Source of the DNA: Kofleriaceae bacterium
Lineage (GTDB): Bacteria > Myxococcota_A > Polyangia > Haliangiales > Haliangiaceae
Assembly: GCA_020633495.1 (NCBI GenBank)
Contig: JACKDR010000004.1
Coordinates: forward strand, 248,001-312,000
Length of the DNA stretch: 64,000 bases
Direction of reading: 5' to 3'
The position numbers and the translations under genes were made by a program. Under the pieces are notes generated by a model that saw only the letters and a list, made by a program, of their open reading frames with translations, did no database searches and had not been told where the DNA came from. Positions 63,869 to 64,000 of the stretch are shown here, piece after piece. Position 1 is the first letter of the stretch. Every line of letters begins with the position of its first letter.

Positions 63869-64000
63869 TCAGGCCGCCGATCGCGCGGAGGTGTCGACGC
63901 CGACCCGGATCTCGTCGCCCTCGCGGGCGGCGACGGTGCCGGGGAACGCGATCCGGGCCCGCGCCTCGAGGTCGGCCACCGCGGCGTCGCTGCGTCGCGG
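63869..64000 (-). CDS. 3' end of an unidentified gene (partial)
   Basis: An open frame on the minus strand runs in from the window edge and stops with TGA at 63869-63871. The last residues read DLEARARIAFPGTVAAREGD then EIRVGVDTSARSAA. The pattern of short strands could be a TOBE-like or small beta domain as found at the end of ABC-transporter ATPases. There is too little sequence to name a family. It lies upstream of the bEBP gene on the same strand. Confidence 0.5.
   Translation of the reverse strand, partial: PRRSDAAVADLEARARIAFPGTVAAREGDEIRVGVDTSARSAA

Overview
The window is very GC-rich DNA coding densely on both strands. It most likely comes from a member of the Myxococcota (old Deltaproteobacteria), perhaps a Haliangium/Kofleria-like lineage. 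The reasons are the many eukaryotic-type Ser/Thr kinases (some with the HRDVSPQN variant loop), numerous lipoproteins with short Asp/Pro/Ala linkers, PEGA, HEAT and MshEN proteins, paired WYL regulators, ECF sigma factors and a bEBP. This placement is inference from gene content; no rRNA is present. I see no tRNA, rRNA, CRISPR array, insertion sequence or prophage. A recurrent feature is a TAnnnT -10 box lying 5-9 nt before the start codon of at least 17 genes, sometimes with a -35 box 17-18 nt further up. This implies many leaderless mRNAs and was used to choose several starts.

Layout. 0-7.3 kb, minus strand: a small membrane-anchored protein; a three-gene overlapping envelope operon (PEGA/TPR protein, Cys-rich lipoprotein, FadL-like porin); and a partner-switch-like pair made of a receiver-like/HATPase protein and a membrane protein with two STAS domains and two zinc ribbons. 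7.4-14.1 kb: a His/Gly/Asp-rich lipoprotein, a Ser/Thr kinase, a membrane protein, QueE, a lipoprotein sharing a bidirectional promoter with queE, NrdR and a PECR-like reductase. 14.1-27 kb: a PolX-type HhH protein, two ECF sigma loci, Uma2 nuclease, TPR and lamin-tail-like proteins, a Nudix protein with a degenerate box, an SDR, a small barrel-like protein and a PafB/PafC-like WYL pair.

27-35.3 kb: a 180-bp minisatellite before a lipoprotein, then an endoglycoceramidase-like GH5 enzyme, a Ser/Thr kinase with TPR-type tail and, divergently, a neutral-ceramidase-like lipoprotein. Together these look like an exported route for breaking down glycosphingolipids. A POTRA protein follows. 35.3-41 kb: an MshEN-HEAT protein, an RDD protein, rsmE, prmA, rpsU and a small conserved-looking protein. 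41.3-49 kb: an M16 peptidase pair (one active, one inactive) with a DUF4105 protein, a HEAT protein, an acyltransferase and a peroxiredoxin-like protein.

49-56.5 kb: a membrane-anchored iron-sulfur flavoprotein, an HU-like/SUKH-like protein and two tandem kinase-ATPase proteins. 56.6-59.6 kb: the translation operon rpsB-tsf-pyrH-frr. 59.7-63.8 kb: a Ser/Thr kinase with a seven-copy 9-residue repeat and a GAF-sigma54 activator. Four genes (kinase at 8.8 kb, flavoprotein at 49 kb, kinase at 59.7 kb, bEBP at 62.2 kb) each carry one apparent single-base frameshift inside a low-complexity linker; assembly error is the first explanation to test.
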